From Mytilisepta virgata (lineage: Eukaryota > Mollusca > Bivalvia > Mytilida > Mytilidae), in assembly GCA_028015205.1 (NCBI GenBank), contig CM051518.1, positions 61,087,978-61,151,977 of the forward strand: a DNA stretch of 64,000 nucleotides, written 5' to 3'. Position numbers and translations under genes: made by a program. Shown here in pieces: positions 51,865 to 62,360 of the stretch (position 1 is its first letter; each line of letters opens with the position of its first letter). A model generated the notes under the pieces. It saw only the letters and a list, made by a program, of their open reading frames with translations, searched no databases and was not told the DNA's origin.

Positions 51865-52325
51865 TGGGCGCCATCTTGAATAATAATTATAGTAAAAAAA
51901 TAACACATTTCAAAATAGCTAATTTTCAAATCAATTTGGAAGGGACATTATCAAAATTTAAACTATTGCAATTACGATATTTCGAAAAGTTATGAAGGTT
52001 TTACTCAAACATATGATATATGAAGACCAAAGAATATACTTTATCAGTAACATCCGAGACATAAAACAATATGTCTCTAGTAATATATCAGTATCTATAG
52101 TATGCATATCCCCCTTTTTATTATAACCTTATCACACAAACATTATATGATAAAATCCTCGATTGAAAAGAAATGATGTCTGTATGAAATGATCCATCAT
52201 CTGTGTTAGTTTTCATTAATACTGGCAAAGGTGCGATTTTTTTCATAATCTATATCGCCCTTGGCGAGGATAAGTTAATATGCAGTGCAATTGGAAACTA
52301 TACACTTATTAATAAGTTATGTCAG

Positions 52326-52399
<74 letters not shown>

Positions 52400-52880
52400 T
52401 TTATATTTCAAACATAAGCGTTTGTTTCGATGCAAATATGAAATTGAAAATCATTAAATGTTTGTATTTTCGCGCCTAGTGCCATTCCCGGTCATCGTCA
52501 CCATCTTGAAAAATAATAACAGATTTTCCGAAAATAGCTAATTTTCAAATCAATTTGGAAGGGATATAATAAAAAATTAAACTATTGCATTTACGATATT
52601 TCAAAAATTTATAAATGTATTAATTAGCACATAGCACCAAAATTTTTTCATCAGTTTTGGTTAAATCGCAATTTTATGTTAAAAACGACAAAAAGCCAAT
52701 TTATCGGAGTTAGATGATTTAACAATATGGACTTAACGGGAAAATAAGACAAAATTTTCAAAAGCATTTGGAAGGGATAAGACAAAAATTTAAACGTTTC
52801 CAAATAGCATAAATATATTTCTAAATATATGAGGAAGTACTACATAGCACCAAAATTTTTTCAGCACGAACTAAAAGTAG
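51865..52880. repeat. Three diverged copies of a 145-bp segment, with a TA microsatellite
   Basis: The segment GCCATCTTGAATAATAAT ... AATAGCTAATTTTCAAATCA and ATTTGGAAGGGACATTATC lies at about 51865-52010, again at 52493-52640 and, more degraded, at 52725-52880. Between copies one and two is a pure TA run of about 70 bases (52327-52396). Plus frames at 52203-52479 translate the TA run and are not genes. Confidence 0.65.
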
Positions 52881-52966
52881 TTTATTTTATCGATTCCTGA
52901 TCGTCCAAGTGCATTTCTATACAATTTACTTGAGCATGGTATAGGTGATGTGTGACGTCATCAAAG

Positions 52967-55900
52967 TCACGTGATGACTTCTATAGTTGGATATGTGTTT
53001 TTTATTTGGATTTCATTGCCACGCTGAAAACCATTAGCATAATTTTTGCCTTTTTCATCATCTTCTTTCACACTGTTAATAGAATTTTGTCTGTAAATTT
53101 GATCATTAATTCTGTTGTTGAGTATTTCTACGTTTTCAGCTTCATTATTTGTATTTGGTAAAGCTTTTGCCAATTTCTGCCAAAACCACGGATCTTTCAC
53201 ATGCAACGTCACATGAGTTTTTAAATAATATTTTACTTCTTCGTCCATAAAAGCGTTTTCATGACCATCAATTATAATGACGATCATGTGATTACACTTT
53301 TGCCTGATAGATTTTTCACTGGCACTGCGAAATGTAAATAACGACCATTCGTCTTCCAGGTAGGGGCCAGACAAGAGGAACATTGTATGCCGGCAGATTT
53401 CAATAGCTTTCAAAATATTTTCCTCTTTTGAAGCCCCAGGAATAAAGTCCCTATCTGGTACATGAAGAATGTAATTTAATTCCTGTAAAATTGGAGTTAA
53501 AGTTTTAAGAGCAGTAAAAATATCTCTGTCTGAATATGTAAGAAAAGCATGGACTTCCTCAGTGTCAGTATTTTCAGCACTTTCGTATGTTTCTAAAATC
53601 ATTTGTCTAACATTTGGTAGTTCTCTATTTTCTACATTCTGTGGCATCTTGTACAGGATTTTTTCAACGAACAATTTGTCATGAGTATTGATATACCGCC
53701 CTCTTTTTATATATCTTTTCAAATCCTTATTGTCAATCATTTTTGTTGTCACTTCATGACAAATGACGATTGCATAATTAGTACGCATGTCTTTGATTTT
53801 TTCTTGAGCCTCATTCCAAGCTATTTTCACTATGTCTGAATCGACAAGGAAATCTTGTGATAGAACAAGTATCATTCTCTTGCTCCGTCTGACAATACTG
53901 CAAATGTTTTCCTGGTATGAGAACCCAACTACAAAATCACGCGATATTTCACAGACAACATATCCCTTCTCACCTCCCTCTAATGGTGTTACGATATTTT
54001 TGTGTACCCAATCTGTAAGGTGTTCCGAATGAATAATAACACAATCTATGTCTTCATTTTCGTCCTTTTCATCTTTATCAAAGGGATGAACTCCAAAATA
54101 TATAAAAAGTAGCACCTTCAGTTCCAGTCTAAATATAAAACCAGTGCCTAGTGCTACAATAAACAAAAGAACACAAAACGATGAAGATATACTAGGGGTG
54201 ACTACATGTTTGATGGCATCAAAAGCTTCCAAGCATACAAATTTATCATCCTCAACGGTTATGAATTGATGCCCTTCTCCGTCACCATAAGCACATACAA
54301 CATCTATCCAGTCTGAAACACTGTCTTGGTGTGTTAAAATCCATTTTTTCATCCATAATGTTTTGCAGTCACAAACGAAAGGATTGTCCTTGATTTGAAA
54401 TTCAATATTCGACAGACTTTGTACAGATTTTGGTAAGTTTGCCAAGTAGTTCGAATTCACATAAAATTTTCTTAGTTGATCTCCTTGTAGAAAGCCATCA
54501 ATTATTGATTCGCCTATTTCAGTGATAGCGTTATGGCTTAATAGGATATCTCGACAACGGGTGAAATATTCCATATCAGATAGTCGAGTTATATTATTGT
54601 TTTGGAACCACAAATCCAAAGTTCCTTCAGGCAATTTATGAGGCAGTTCAGTCAGTGATGTATTTCTACAGTCAACTGAAATGATATTACTTATTGACCA
54701 TTGGTAACATGTACATCTTTCTGGACAAAATTCTATTTCTTTTTCACAATATGTCTCCTCTTCTTCAACGCTTAAAACCGATCTTTCGAATAATTCAACA
54801 GGTCTTTGACATTTCCACTTTTCAAAAAAATAATCACTCTGAGTAAATGTTCCTACACGAAGTTTTGACTTGGCCCACTTTGAAAACGGTATAATTCTGC
54901 AGTCACAAAATAGATCATTTTCATCTAAAACAAACTCAAAATTTCGCAAAATTATTTCTAATATTTTCTCATTGTCATCAACTTTGTAATCAAACCTAGT
55001 GACAGCGCTTCCACTCAAATCTATTCGTCTCAGCCTCGTTTCTGAACCTATCCGATCGAGGTTCACGTTATTCGTTGCAGCTGACTCGACGACACTTTCT
55101 GCTAGATAAGGAAAATTAATATTTTCAAGTAAAGCTGAAGCGTTATCAAAATTTATTTTCGTATATCTTAAATCTGCGAGTTTCAAATTTCTTAAATAGA
55201 ATATTACAATAGGGAATACTTTAATAGGATTATTTGGCATCCGAACTTCTTCCAAATTCAAACTGAAAACTGGAAATGATTCGGGTGGAATAAATGACAA
55301 ACGGTTGGATTCAAGATTCAGAATTTTCAGATTTTCTAGTCTTGAAAATATGTCAGTTGGTAAAGACTCAAGTTGATTAATAGAGAGATCTAATTTGATA
55401 AGATTTCTTAAATCGCTAAATAAATCTTTATCGATGTATTTTATTCTGTTGTTTCGTAAGTTTAAGTTCCTGAGATCCATTAGTCCTTGAAAGGCATTTG
55501 TTGGAACGAGGTTCAGTAAATTATCACTTAGATCCAAACTTTGCAATCCAGTCGTTTCTGAAAATAATAACTCACCAATATATCGAAGTCCGTTTTGTTT
55601 TACTGAAATCATATCAAGTTTTCCGCTAAATTTATATGTTCTCAAATCAACAATTTTGTTGAAGTTCAAATTTAAATATTTTCTGAAAGACTTGCTAGGA
55701 ACTGTGACATAATATGGTGACGTATAATGGTTATCAAAATATAAGGATCTAGAAAGATTATATCCCAAAACAATGTCTTTGTTATTCCACGGAAAGTTTG
55801 GCGGAACAGTCAAGTTGTTCATTTCTAATTCCAACGTTTGAAGATTTGGAAATTTTTGCCGGATTATGTCTGGAAAAGATGTAAATCCTTGTTTTGTCAG

Positions 55901-56503
55901 AGATAATTCCGCTACCTGATGGAATTCCGTGGTACAATTTAAAAATTCCAAACTATTCGAGGTAGTGTTAGCCATCGGATTAATAAATCCAAGTGAATAA
56001 ATATTTTTTAATCCAAAACATTGTGACAAATTTTGTTTATATGTCAAAGTAGGAGGTTTGTCTGCATCTATTCCACCTTCAAGCATCTGTACGACCGTTA
56101 AAGTAGCTACCTTGGATATTTGTTGAATATCATATCGCCCTAAGATACAGCGCCGCACTTGCAAATATGCAAACACTGTTGGTGACTTTTCGCCCGTGTA
56201 TTCTTGCAGGAAAATGGGATGTACTTTACCACATCGAAAGGAAAACACCCCTATTGATTCATTGTATGGGTTTAAATTAAATAAATCTATAAATTTTTGA
56301 GTGTCAACAATACATCCTTCGGTAAGATTGTCTGGTATTTTGATTCTGAGTGTAATTGCAGTTGAAAATAAACTTTTTCCATTTCGATTCAGGATATTCA
56401 TTGGTGGTAGACGCCTGATTCTTGTAGTGCAATTTGGTCTTGAGGAAACCATTCCAACTGATAAAATCGTAACAAATAAAACGAAACTGATATAAGCTTC
56501 CAT
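52967..56503 (-). CDS. Twin-TIR Toll-like receptor
   Basis: 1178 residues in one exon. Signal peptide (about 1-21), a leucine-rich-repeat ectodomain (clear repeats at about 315-420), a Cys-rich C-cap (LFCDCRIIPFSKWAK, about 533-590), an N-cap (FCPERCTCYQW), a few more LRRs and a second C-cap (NPFVCDCKTLWMKKW), so it is the multiple-cysteine-cluster type like Drosophila Toll. One transmembrane helix (about 767-790) is followed by the juxtamembrane KVLLFIYFGVHPFDKDE. Two TIR domains follow, at about 815-945 (DCVIIHSEHLTDWV; LVLSQDFLVDS) and 985-1120 (HAFLTYSDRD; RDFIPGA; DPWFW). The first has a Cys-Val-Ile-Ile-His start in place of the usual Phe-x-Ser-Tyr. Innate immune sensing is expected; ligand unknown. 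An AG acceptor at 56543-56545 suggests a 5' UTR intron. Confidence 0.95.
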   Translation of the reverse strand: MEAYISFVLFVTILSVGMVSSRPNCTTRIRRLPPMNILNRNGKSLFSTAITLRIKIPDNLTEGCIVDTQKFIDLFNLNPYNESIGVFSFRCGKVHPIFLQEYTGEKSPTVFAYLQVRRCILGRYDIQQISKVATLTVVQMLEGGIDADKPPTLTYKQNLSQCFGLKNIYSLGFINPMANTTSNSLEFLNCTTEFHQVAELSLTKQGFTSFPDIIRQKFPNLQTLELEMNNLTVPPNFPWNNKDIVLGYNLSRSLYFDNHYTSPYYVTVPSKSFRKYLNLNFNKIVDLRTYKFSGKLDMISVKQNGLRYIGELLFSETTGLQSLDLSDNLLNLVPTNAFQGLMDLRNLNLRNNRIKYIDKDLFSDLRNLIKLDLSINQLESLPTDIFSRLENLKILNLESNRLSFIPPESFPVFSLNLEEVRMPNNPIKVFPIVIFYLRNLKLADLRYTKINFDNASALLENINFPYLAESVVESAATNNVNLDRIGSETRLRRIDLSGSAVTRFDYKVDDNEKILEIILRNFEFVLDENDLFCDCRIIPFSKWAKSKLRVGTFTQSDYFFEKWKCQRPVELFERSVLSVEEEETYCEKEIEFCPERCTCYQWSISNIISVDCRNTSLTELPHKLPEGTLDLWFQNNNITRLSDMEYFTRCRDILLSHNAITEIGESIIDGFLQGDQLRKFYVNSNYLANLPKSVQSLSNIEFQIKDNPFVCDCKTLWMKKWILTHQDSVSDWIDVVCAYGDGEGHQFITVEDDKFVCLEAFDAIKHVVTPSISSSFCVLLFIVALGTGFIFRLELKVLLFIYFGVHPFDKDEKDENEDIDCVIIHSEHLTDWVHKNIVTPLEGGEKGYVVCEISRDFVVGFSYQENICSIVRRSKRMILVLSQDFLVDSDIVKIAWNEAQEKIKDMRTNYAIVICHEVTTKMIDNKDLKRYIKRGRYINTHDKLFVEKILYKMPQNVENRELPNVRQMILETYESAENTDTEEVHAFLTYSDRDIFTALKTLTPILQELNYILHVPDRDFIPGASKEENILKAIEICRHTMFLLSGPYLEDEWSLFTFRSASEKSIRQKCNHMIVIIIDGHENAFMDEEVKYYLKTHVTLHVKDPWFWQKLAKALPNTNNEAENVEILNNRINDQIYRQNSINSVKEDDEKGKNYANGFQRGNEIQIKNTYPTIEVIT

Positions 56504-56660
56504 TTCAATGCCTCACTATCATAATCATTAATAAAAAAATATCTGAAAAGAAATAAAGCAAACATTGAAACAAAAATTTACAATGGAAATGAAGTGGACC
56601 TATTTAGCGATTCACTTTGTTATAAAACGTATTTGCGTTATCAAAATAATTGCATAAACA

Positions 56661-56825
56661 GGGGTGCTTTCCATTATGCGGTACGTTCCAATTGAACCAA
56701 AGATTTGTGTTCCATTATTGGTCCGTACCACATTGGTTCTTTAGAAATGACGAACCAAATGAACCGGAAGAAGAATTAGTGAAAGCGGTACGTACCGGTA
56801 CGAACCGCATAATGGAAAGCACCCC
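56661..56825. mobile_element. 165-bp MITE with 22-bp termini
   Basis: GGGGTGCTTTCCATTATGCG at 56661 and CGCATAATGGAAAGCACCCC ending at 56825 are exact inverted repeats, extended inward by GTACG/CGTAC. Interior contains further GGTCCGTACC/GGTACGTACC words. The plus frame 56650-57042 covers it and is not a gene. It lies about 160 bp upstream of the receptor start. Confidence 0.85.
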
Positions 56826-57473
56826 AGGTTTAACCTCATCGAATTTATGTGCTTGTCCCAAGTCAATCTTGATGCACTTGTGTTTTTTCTTTGTACTTTT
56901 TGGGATAAATGTGTCTAATCAAGTAATTAGTTGTTTCTTACAAATTGGTTCACCCTTTATACTTTTTGGGGGCCAACAAGAGCTTAACATTCATTGGGGG
57001 TTCTACTCATTGTTTACAGCTGAATGTTGCCCTCTTTTGTGATTTTTTTTATATATCTGCTTATATTGGTTTTTAAATTAACTTTGTTTTCTTTTCTTTT
57101 TCATCATGCTGTTAGATATGAGCTTTTGATTCATCGTTGAAGACCTTTCAGGGATTTTCAAGATGATTTTGTTCCGATACTGGATGGGTACATTTCCCAT
57201 GTACATCAAATACATACCCGTCATTCTTTTTATTATAAGATGATCCAGTACAAAATATGACGAAAACAACATTTTGGCTTTATATTTTTCATGTCTTTAA
57301 CAGATCACTTAATGAAATACAATTTTAAAAATACTTGCTAGTTTATTTTTTATCTGCTTTTGTTCAACCACTGATCCATAATTTAGACTGAGTGTCCCAT
57401 AATAATTTTAACTTAAAAAAAAAACTTTAAATATTTGGTACCAAGCGAAGCAAGGATGTTGGATATTGGCTAA

Positions 57474-57728
57474 GTGAGTAACCATTTGATTTTTAGAGGG
57501 AGGGGGGGTGGGGCTGGATTAAATTTAAAATAAAAAGGTAGGACCATTAGGATTTTGTCAAAATAAAAAGCCAGGATCACTTTGGATGTGAAAAAAAAAT
57601 GGAGGACGTGTGTCAATCAGGCTGCGAAAGCGGCCGAAAAAAATATCCAGGACCAAAATTTCGGCGAAAAAAATATGCAGGATTAAACATTTCATCCTAG
57701 CCCCAATAAAAATCAAATTGTTGCTCCC
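57474..57728. mobile_element. MITE family 'GGGAGCAACCATTT', copy 2
   Basis: Starts GTGAGTAACCATTTGATTTTT and ends AAAAATCAAATTGTTGCTCCC; body shared with 46154-46463. 255 bp. Confidence 0.8.
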
Positions 57729-60067
57729 TAATTGTGGGTGAGATAAACATCTTAGAAACGAGATCCATTCAACTGGCATGTGCCCACCTACAATTTTATA
57801 TGACATCCTAAGTTTTTCTTTGGTATTTGTGATGAGTTTTGTTTAATTATTGAGGCCAATAAATTCTCTTTCTTTGACGTGGCCCAATATCTGGAAATTG
57901 ATTTCCCACTTTTCCTGTTGTGGCGGAATATTCTTAACCCTTCTTACCAAAAATCGATGTTCTTATGAAAAACTAGAAAACTACATTTATCCGTGCAAAT
58001 ATACATGCATGGATATACTCACAAATATTACAACACGATATAATATCTTCTTTTTTGTACGTTATCTAGCCTTTTCCATTCATAAAGTAACAATTTTCTA
58101 CTTATATTATCATATATATGTAATTTTGACATTTAGTGGTCATGTAATTAATGTCCTGTCACTTATCTAAGTTATTTTTATAATGATTTGTTAAATAAGA
58201 AATGGATTGGATAAGACAATATATTTATTTGATTGATAGAGTTGTTATTTTCCGTATTGATATTCATCAATATTCCCGATCATGTCAAGGGGGAAATTAT
58301 TATTAAATTTCAATAATTATTCATTTAAAAAGTGTCTTTGATGATGAAGAAGACATCAAAAGTTGTCGCCTCTTGTCTTATTCAAGTGTCATACATGTAT
58401 TTTAAGTCAAAGGAAATATATAATGAGAATGATTTAACTCCCACACACGAATAACTAATATTAAAAACCATTTCGTTCATCTAAATTTATTGCATAATTT
58501 ATATTTCCGGATAAACTTCATGAGTTCGCTCATGACCAAAATTTTAGATAGCCAAACTATCATTAAAAATTGTTAGCAATAAAGCCAACCCATTATATTT
58601 ACCCAAGCAATTTCTTACCGGTTTTAGGAAACAACTATTAAGCTTAAAAACTGTTATCCTTATCCAAGCCAAAGCTAACGAAAAGTGTTTTACTTTCATT
58701 AAGAGTGTTCTGCACTCTCCTTTAACTAAAGCTTTAATAGGAAAAGTTCGTCAATAAGACGTGAATGTATGAAAAGACCTCCAAGAACAGTTCACATTAT
58801 GGGGTGTAACAAGGTATTAACTGATCGCGAACAGCTTGTTTACATGTTGAGACTTGCCTCTTATTGTTATCATTGGTAATTTATTTTTTCCGTGTCATAT
58901 TTGTACATTTTGTGTGGCCAGTTTTCCATACTACATAAAAATCCATTAGAAAGATGTCTGGCCTATAAACATATATAGTATATATCAAAAGCAATAAAAA
59001 AGAAATGAAAACATTGTCCTCTATTGTCAAGAGATCTATGACACTTCCCGGTCGTAATTGATGTGATAATGAAAACGATACATCAATAAATTTCTTTGTT
59101 TATTTTGTTTGGTGTTGTGACTTTTAGCTGCTGTTGTTCATATGAAACAAGCCTATGTCATGGTTACTGAAATTTGGTAAGGTTTTTCCTCATTCGACAA
59201 GTATTACAAAATATTATGTAGAACTTGTATTTTAACATCAATAAAACTTAATGTAATATATATCCGTTCAGATGTAACTTTTTACTAACCTTACTATCTA
59301 AAACATTCATTTTATTATATTTGCGTCAAAAACACAAAATGACTTAAATTCAATCATTCAAATTTAAACAGATACATGTATGTTGCTGTAGAATATAAGG
59401 CGTTTTAAGGCATAATGATTTTGAGTAAATTTGCACTTAAACCTAAACGTATACATCTGAAATCGAATTTCCAAACTATTTACGAATTTTTTAATATCAG
59501 TTTTCTGACAATTCAAAAGACATAAATAAAATTCAAAATGCTGTTGAAAGTTTAATGTACAATATAATTTACGTTTTTCTTTCATTTTTTAGTTAACTAC
59601 ATTGTACTCTCCGCTATTCTTTGTCATTTATCATTACGAAATATTAAAAGACGTGACTGTATATTTATTAAGATAATGAAGTTTGTCAAGGTTGTCCTAC
59701 AATTCCCCTTTTAAAACTCTTTCGATTCATATATTCCTATAAAATATAAAATTGTAATATAGAATAAATTTGAATTTACCTTATTAGTTCATTGAGTAGA
59801 ATTAAGCACCCATCATTTCCTCTATATACTAAATCACAACATGATCTATGTCGACTAGGATCATGATAAATTGCTTTATACAATTGTATACATGCAAATG
59901 AAAATATGTAAAACAGTGTTATTTTCTTTCACCTACACACTTTTCTATGTTTTGACCAAAATTATTTTGCGTTTTCCTGTGTTACACAAAGAAAACACGG
60001 TATGTCAGAAATAGTATTAAAGAAATTACAACAAAAGTAACTTATTAGAGTCTAGTTTGTACATTAA
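57729..60067. other. Non-coding stretch
   Basis: AT-rich; only spurious frames (57850-58170, 59364-59585). Nothing else recognised. Confidence 0.4.
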
Positions 60068-60544
60068 AAAAATATTTTTACTCTATCAGGTAAAACATTT
60101 GACTATTTTCTGATAGCTTTTAAAACACAATTAAGTAATGCAAATATTCAAATAGAATACTCGTCAAATACAGATATTATTGACAACAAATACATAATTC
60201 AAAATGGGTATATCTGCACTGATGTAAATTTGGTTTACGCAATCGTCTGTACGAATTGTGATAAGGTATATATCGTAGAGACATGTCGTCGCCTTGGTGA
60301 CCGCTTTGCAGAACACTTGCGTTCTATAAAGAATGGAACTGAATGTCCAGTTGGCAATCACTATCGATTGCCTGGCCACAGCTCGTCAGACGTCCGCGTA
60401 ACCGTTTTAAGGACAGTTAACGGAGGAAGACATTACAGACAACGTCTTGAGCAGAAAATAATTTTTAGCCTGGGGACACTCCGACCCCGTGGAATTAATG
60501 TAAAAAATTTTAATTTCAATTCATTTACTAAGTATGCACACTAA
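60068..60544 (+). pseudogene. GIY-YIG endonuclease fragment of a Penelope-like element
   Basis: An open stretch of about 158 codons without a convincing start. It carries a GIY-YIG-type nuclease: LVYAIVCTNCDKVYIVE (the second half reads YIV where the family has YIG), CRRLGDRFAEHL with the catalytic-type Arg, the Cys/His pair ECPVGNHYRLPGHS, and LEQKIIF with the conserved Glu. Penelope-like elements carry this domain after the RT. No RT is found upstream, so this is a 5'-truncated remnant; the Gly-to-Val change would probably impair it. Different from the RT fragment at 26973. Confidence 0.8.
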
Positions 60545-61164
60545 TTTTTTGCGGTACAGTTATCTTATATATGGTACGTTTTCTATACATCATAACGTCA
60601 AAGATATTATTTTACTTATTTTTACTATATATAGTTTTACTATCTACCTCTCCACTTTTGTATTTTCTATGAAGTACGTTTATTATCGACACCCACGTCA
60701 AATAATTTTTTGTTTTTGTTTACATTTTATGTACGAACTCAGTCTCGCTCTTGGTTTCATAGAGTCAACACCTTTTTATTTTTATTTTTATTTTTTACAT
60801 GCTCGTGATCAAGACCATATTGGTCGAAAAGTTGGGTATTTTTAACTTTTTAGTTTGTTGTTGTTTTTACGATTTTATATTTGGTTTTGTTCAACTTGTG
60901 TATTTCATACATTTTAGTCGTTTTACGCCCCTTTTGACAGCTCACCATTTCCATTTATTTTTCTTGTTATCTATTGTCGCATGAGCTGTTTCGCAACATA
61001 CTTAGTTTTTTTTTTACAGATATTATTGACTATCAACGTTTTATTTATTTATATTTTTAATACAAGATAAATATGTATAGGTGTATTGGGTTAATCAGAG
61101 TCTTTTGAGGTAAAAGAACGAACTTTAATCGGAGAATGTTTTATAAGGCAAAACATTTTTGTAT

Positions 61165-61560
61165 TATTTCAGTCTGTGCATAAAACTTTGTTTTGTATTA
61201 TTTCAGCTTGTGCCTAAAACATTTTAGTATTATGTTGGTTTGTGCTTAAAACTTTAAAGTATTATTTCAGTTTGTGCCTAAAACTTTTTTGTATTAGTTC
61301 AGCTCGTGTCTAAAGTATTTTAGTATTATTTCAGCTTGTGTCCAAAACATTTTCATATTATTTCAGCCTGTGCTTAAAACTTTTTTTGTATTTACAGTTT
61401 GTGCCTAAAACTTTTTTGTTTTATTTCAGTTTGTGCCTAAAACTTTTTTATATTTTATTTCAGCTTTTGTCTAAAAAATTTTAGTATTATTTCAGTTTGT
61501 GCTTAAAACTTTTAAGTATTATTTCAGTTTGTGCCTACAACTTTTTATTATCATACCTCA
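61165..61560. repeat. Minisatellite 'TATTATTTCAGTTTGTGCCTAAAACTTTTT', part 1
   Basis: About a dozen units of about 30 bp, diverged. The same repeat resumes at 62040-62360; the stretch between them is inserted or retained sequence. Confidence 0.8.
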
Positions 61561-61624
61561 CAGTATAATTGAATAAATCTATTGGCTATTAAAAGATCAC
61601 GTGGCGTGTAATAATCTGGATAAT

Positions 61625-61840
61625 TTCATCTTAATCGGTGGTATCGGTGAATAACCTCAAAACATTTCATCGTCCAGTGAATTACTCTATTATTCATCGG
61701 CGATGAATAACCGAAACAAATTGCATGGTCCGGTTAATACACGTAACCCTATTATTCACCGGCGGTGAATAATTAACTTCAACAATTACATTGTCCGGTG
61801 AATAACCCTATTTGTCATCGCCAGTGAATAACCCATTATT
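61625..61840. repeat. Tandem repeat of about 70 bp with GGTGAATAACC and palindromic TATTCATCGGCGATGAATA
   Basis: Three imperfect units, each with an ATTATTCAYCGGCGRTGAATAA core and a YATTGTCCGGTGAATAACC segment. Confidence 0.6.
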
Positions 61841-61926
61841 TGTTAATTATATAAATAATTCTTTTTTCCTTTTTTTCTTTCCAGAGGACAAATTGAACAC
61901 CATTATTTGTTTGGTATAATAAAACA

Positions 61927-62036
61927 GTTACGGCCCTATGGGTCGGGAGATACATGTATCAAAAATTGTCAACCCTGTTAAATAACCTTTATCAGGGTTG
62001 ACAATTTTGGATATTTTCCTCCTCAGAGGGCTGTAA
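61927..62036. mobile_element. Short hairpin element
   Basis: The centre AAAATTGTCAACCCTG (61964-61979) and CAGGGTTGACAATTTT (61993-62008) is an exact 16-bp inverted repeat with a 13-base loop; the flanks GTTACGGCCCTA and AGGGCTGTAATTC continue the symmetry imperfectly. About 110 bp, probably a degraded MITE. Confidence 0.6.
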
Positions 62037-62039
62037 TTC

Positions 62040-62360
62040 TATAGTATTATTTCAATTTGTGCCTAAAACTGTTTTATATAATTTCAGCTCATGCCTAAAA
62101 CTGTTTAGTATTATTTTAGCTTGTGCCTAAAACTTTTTAGTATTATTTCAGTTTGTGCCTCAAACTTTGTAGTATATTTCAGTTTCTTTCTAAAACTCTT
62201 TGTTATTATTTTCAGTGTGTGCCTAAACGGTTTTAGTATAACTCAAGTTTATTGCCTTAAAAAAATTGTATTATTTCAGTCTGTGCCTAAAACTTTTTAA
62301 TGTTATTTCAATTTGTGCCTAAAACTTTTTAGTATTATTTCAGTTTGTGCGTAATACATT
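62040..62360. repeat. Minisatellite 'TATTATTTCAGTTTGTGCCTAAAACTTTTT', part 2
   Basis: Continuation of the array at 61165-61560 with the same unit and orientation; about ten units. Confidence 0.8.

Noticed and set aside
52203..52479. Frames containing long Tyr-Ile repeats
   Set aside because: Translation of the TA microsatellite at 52327-52396.
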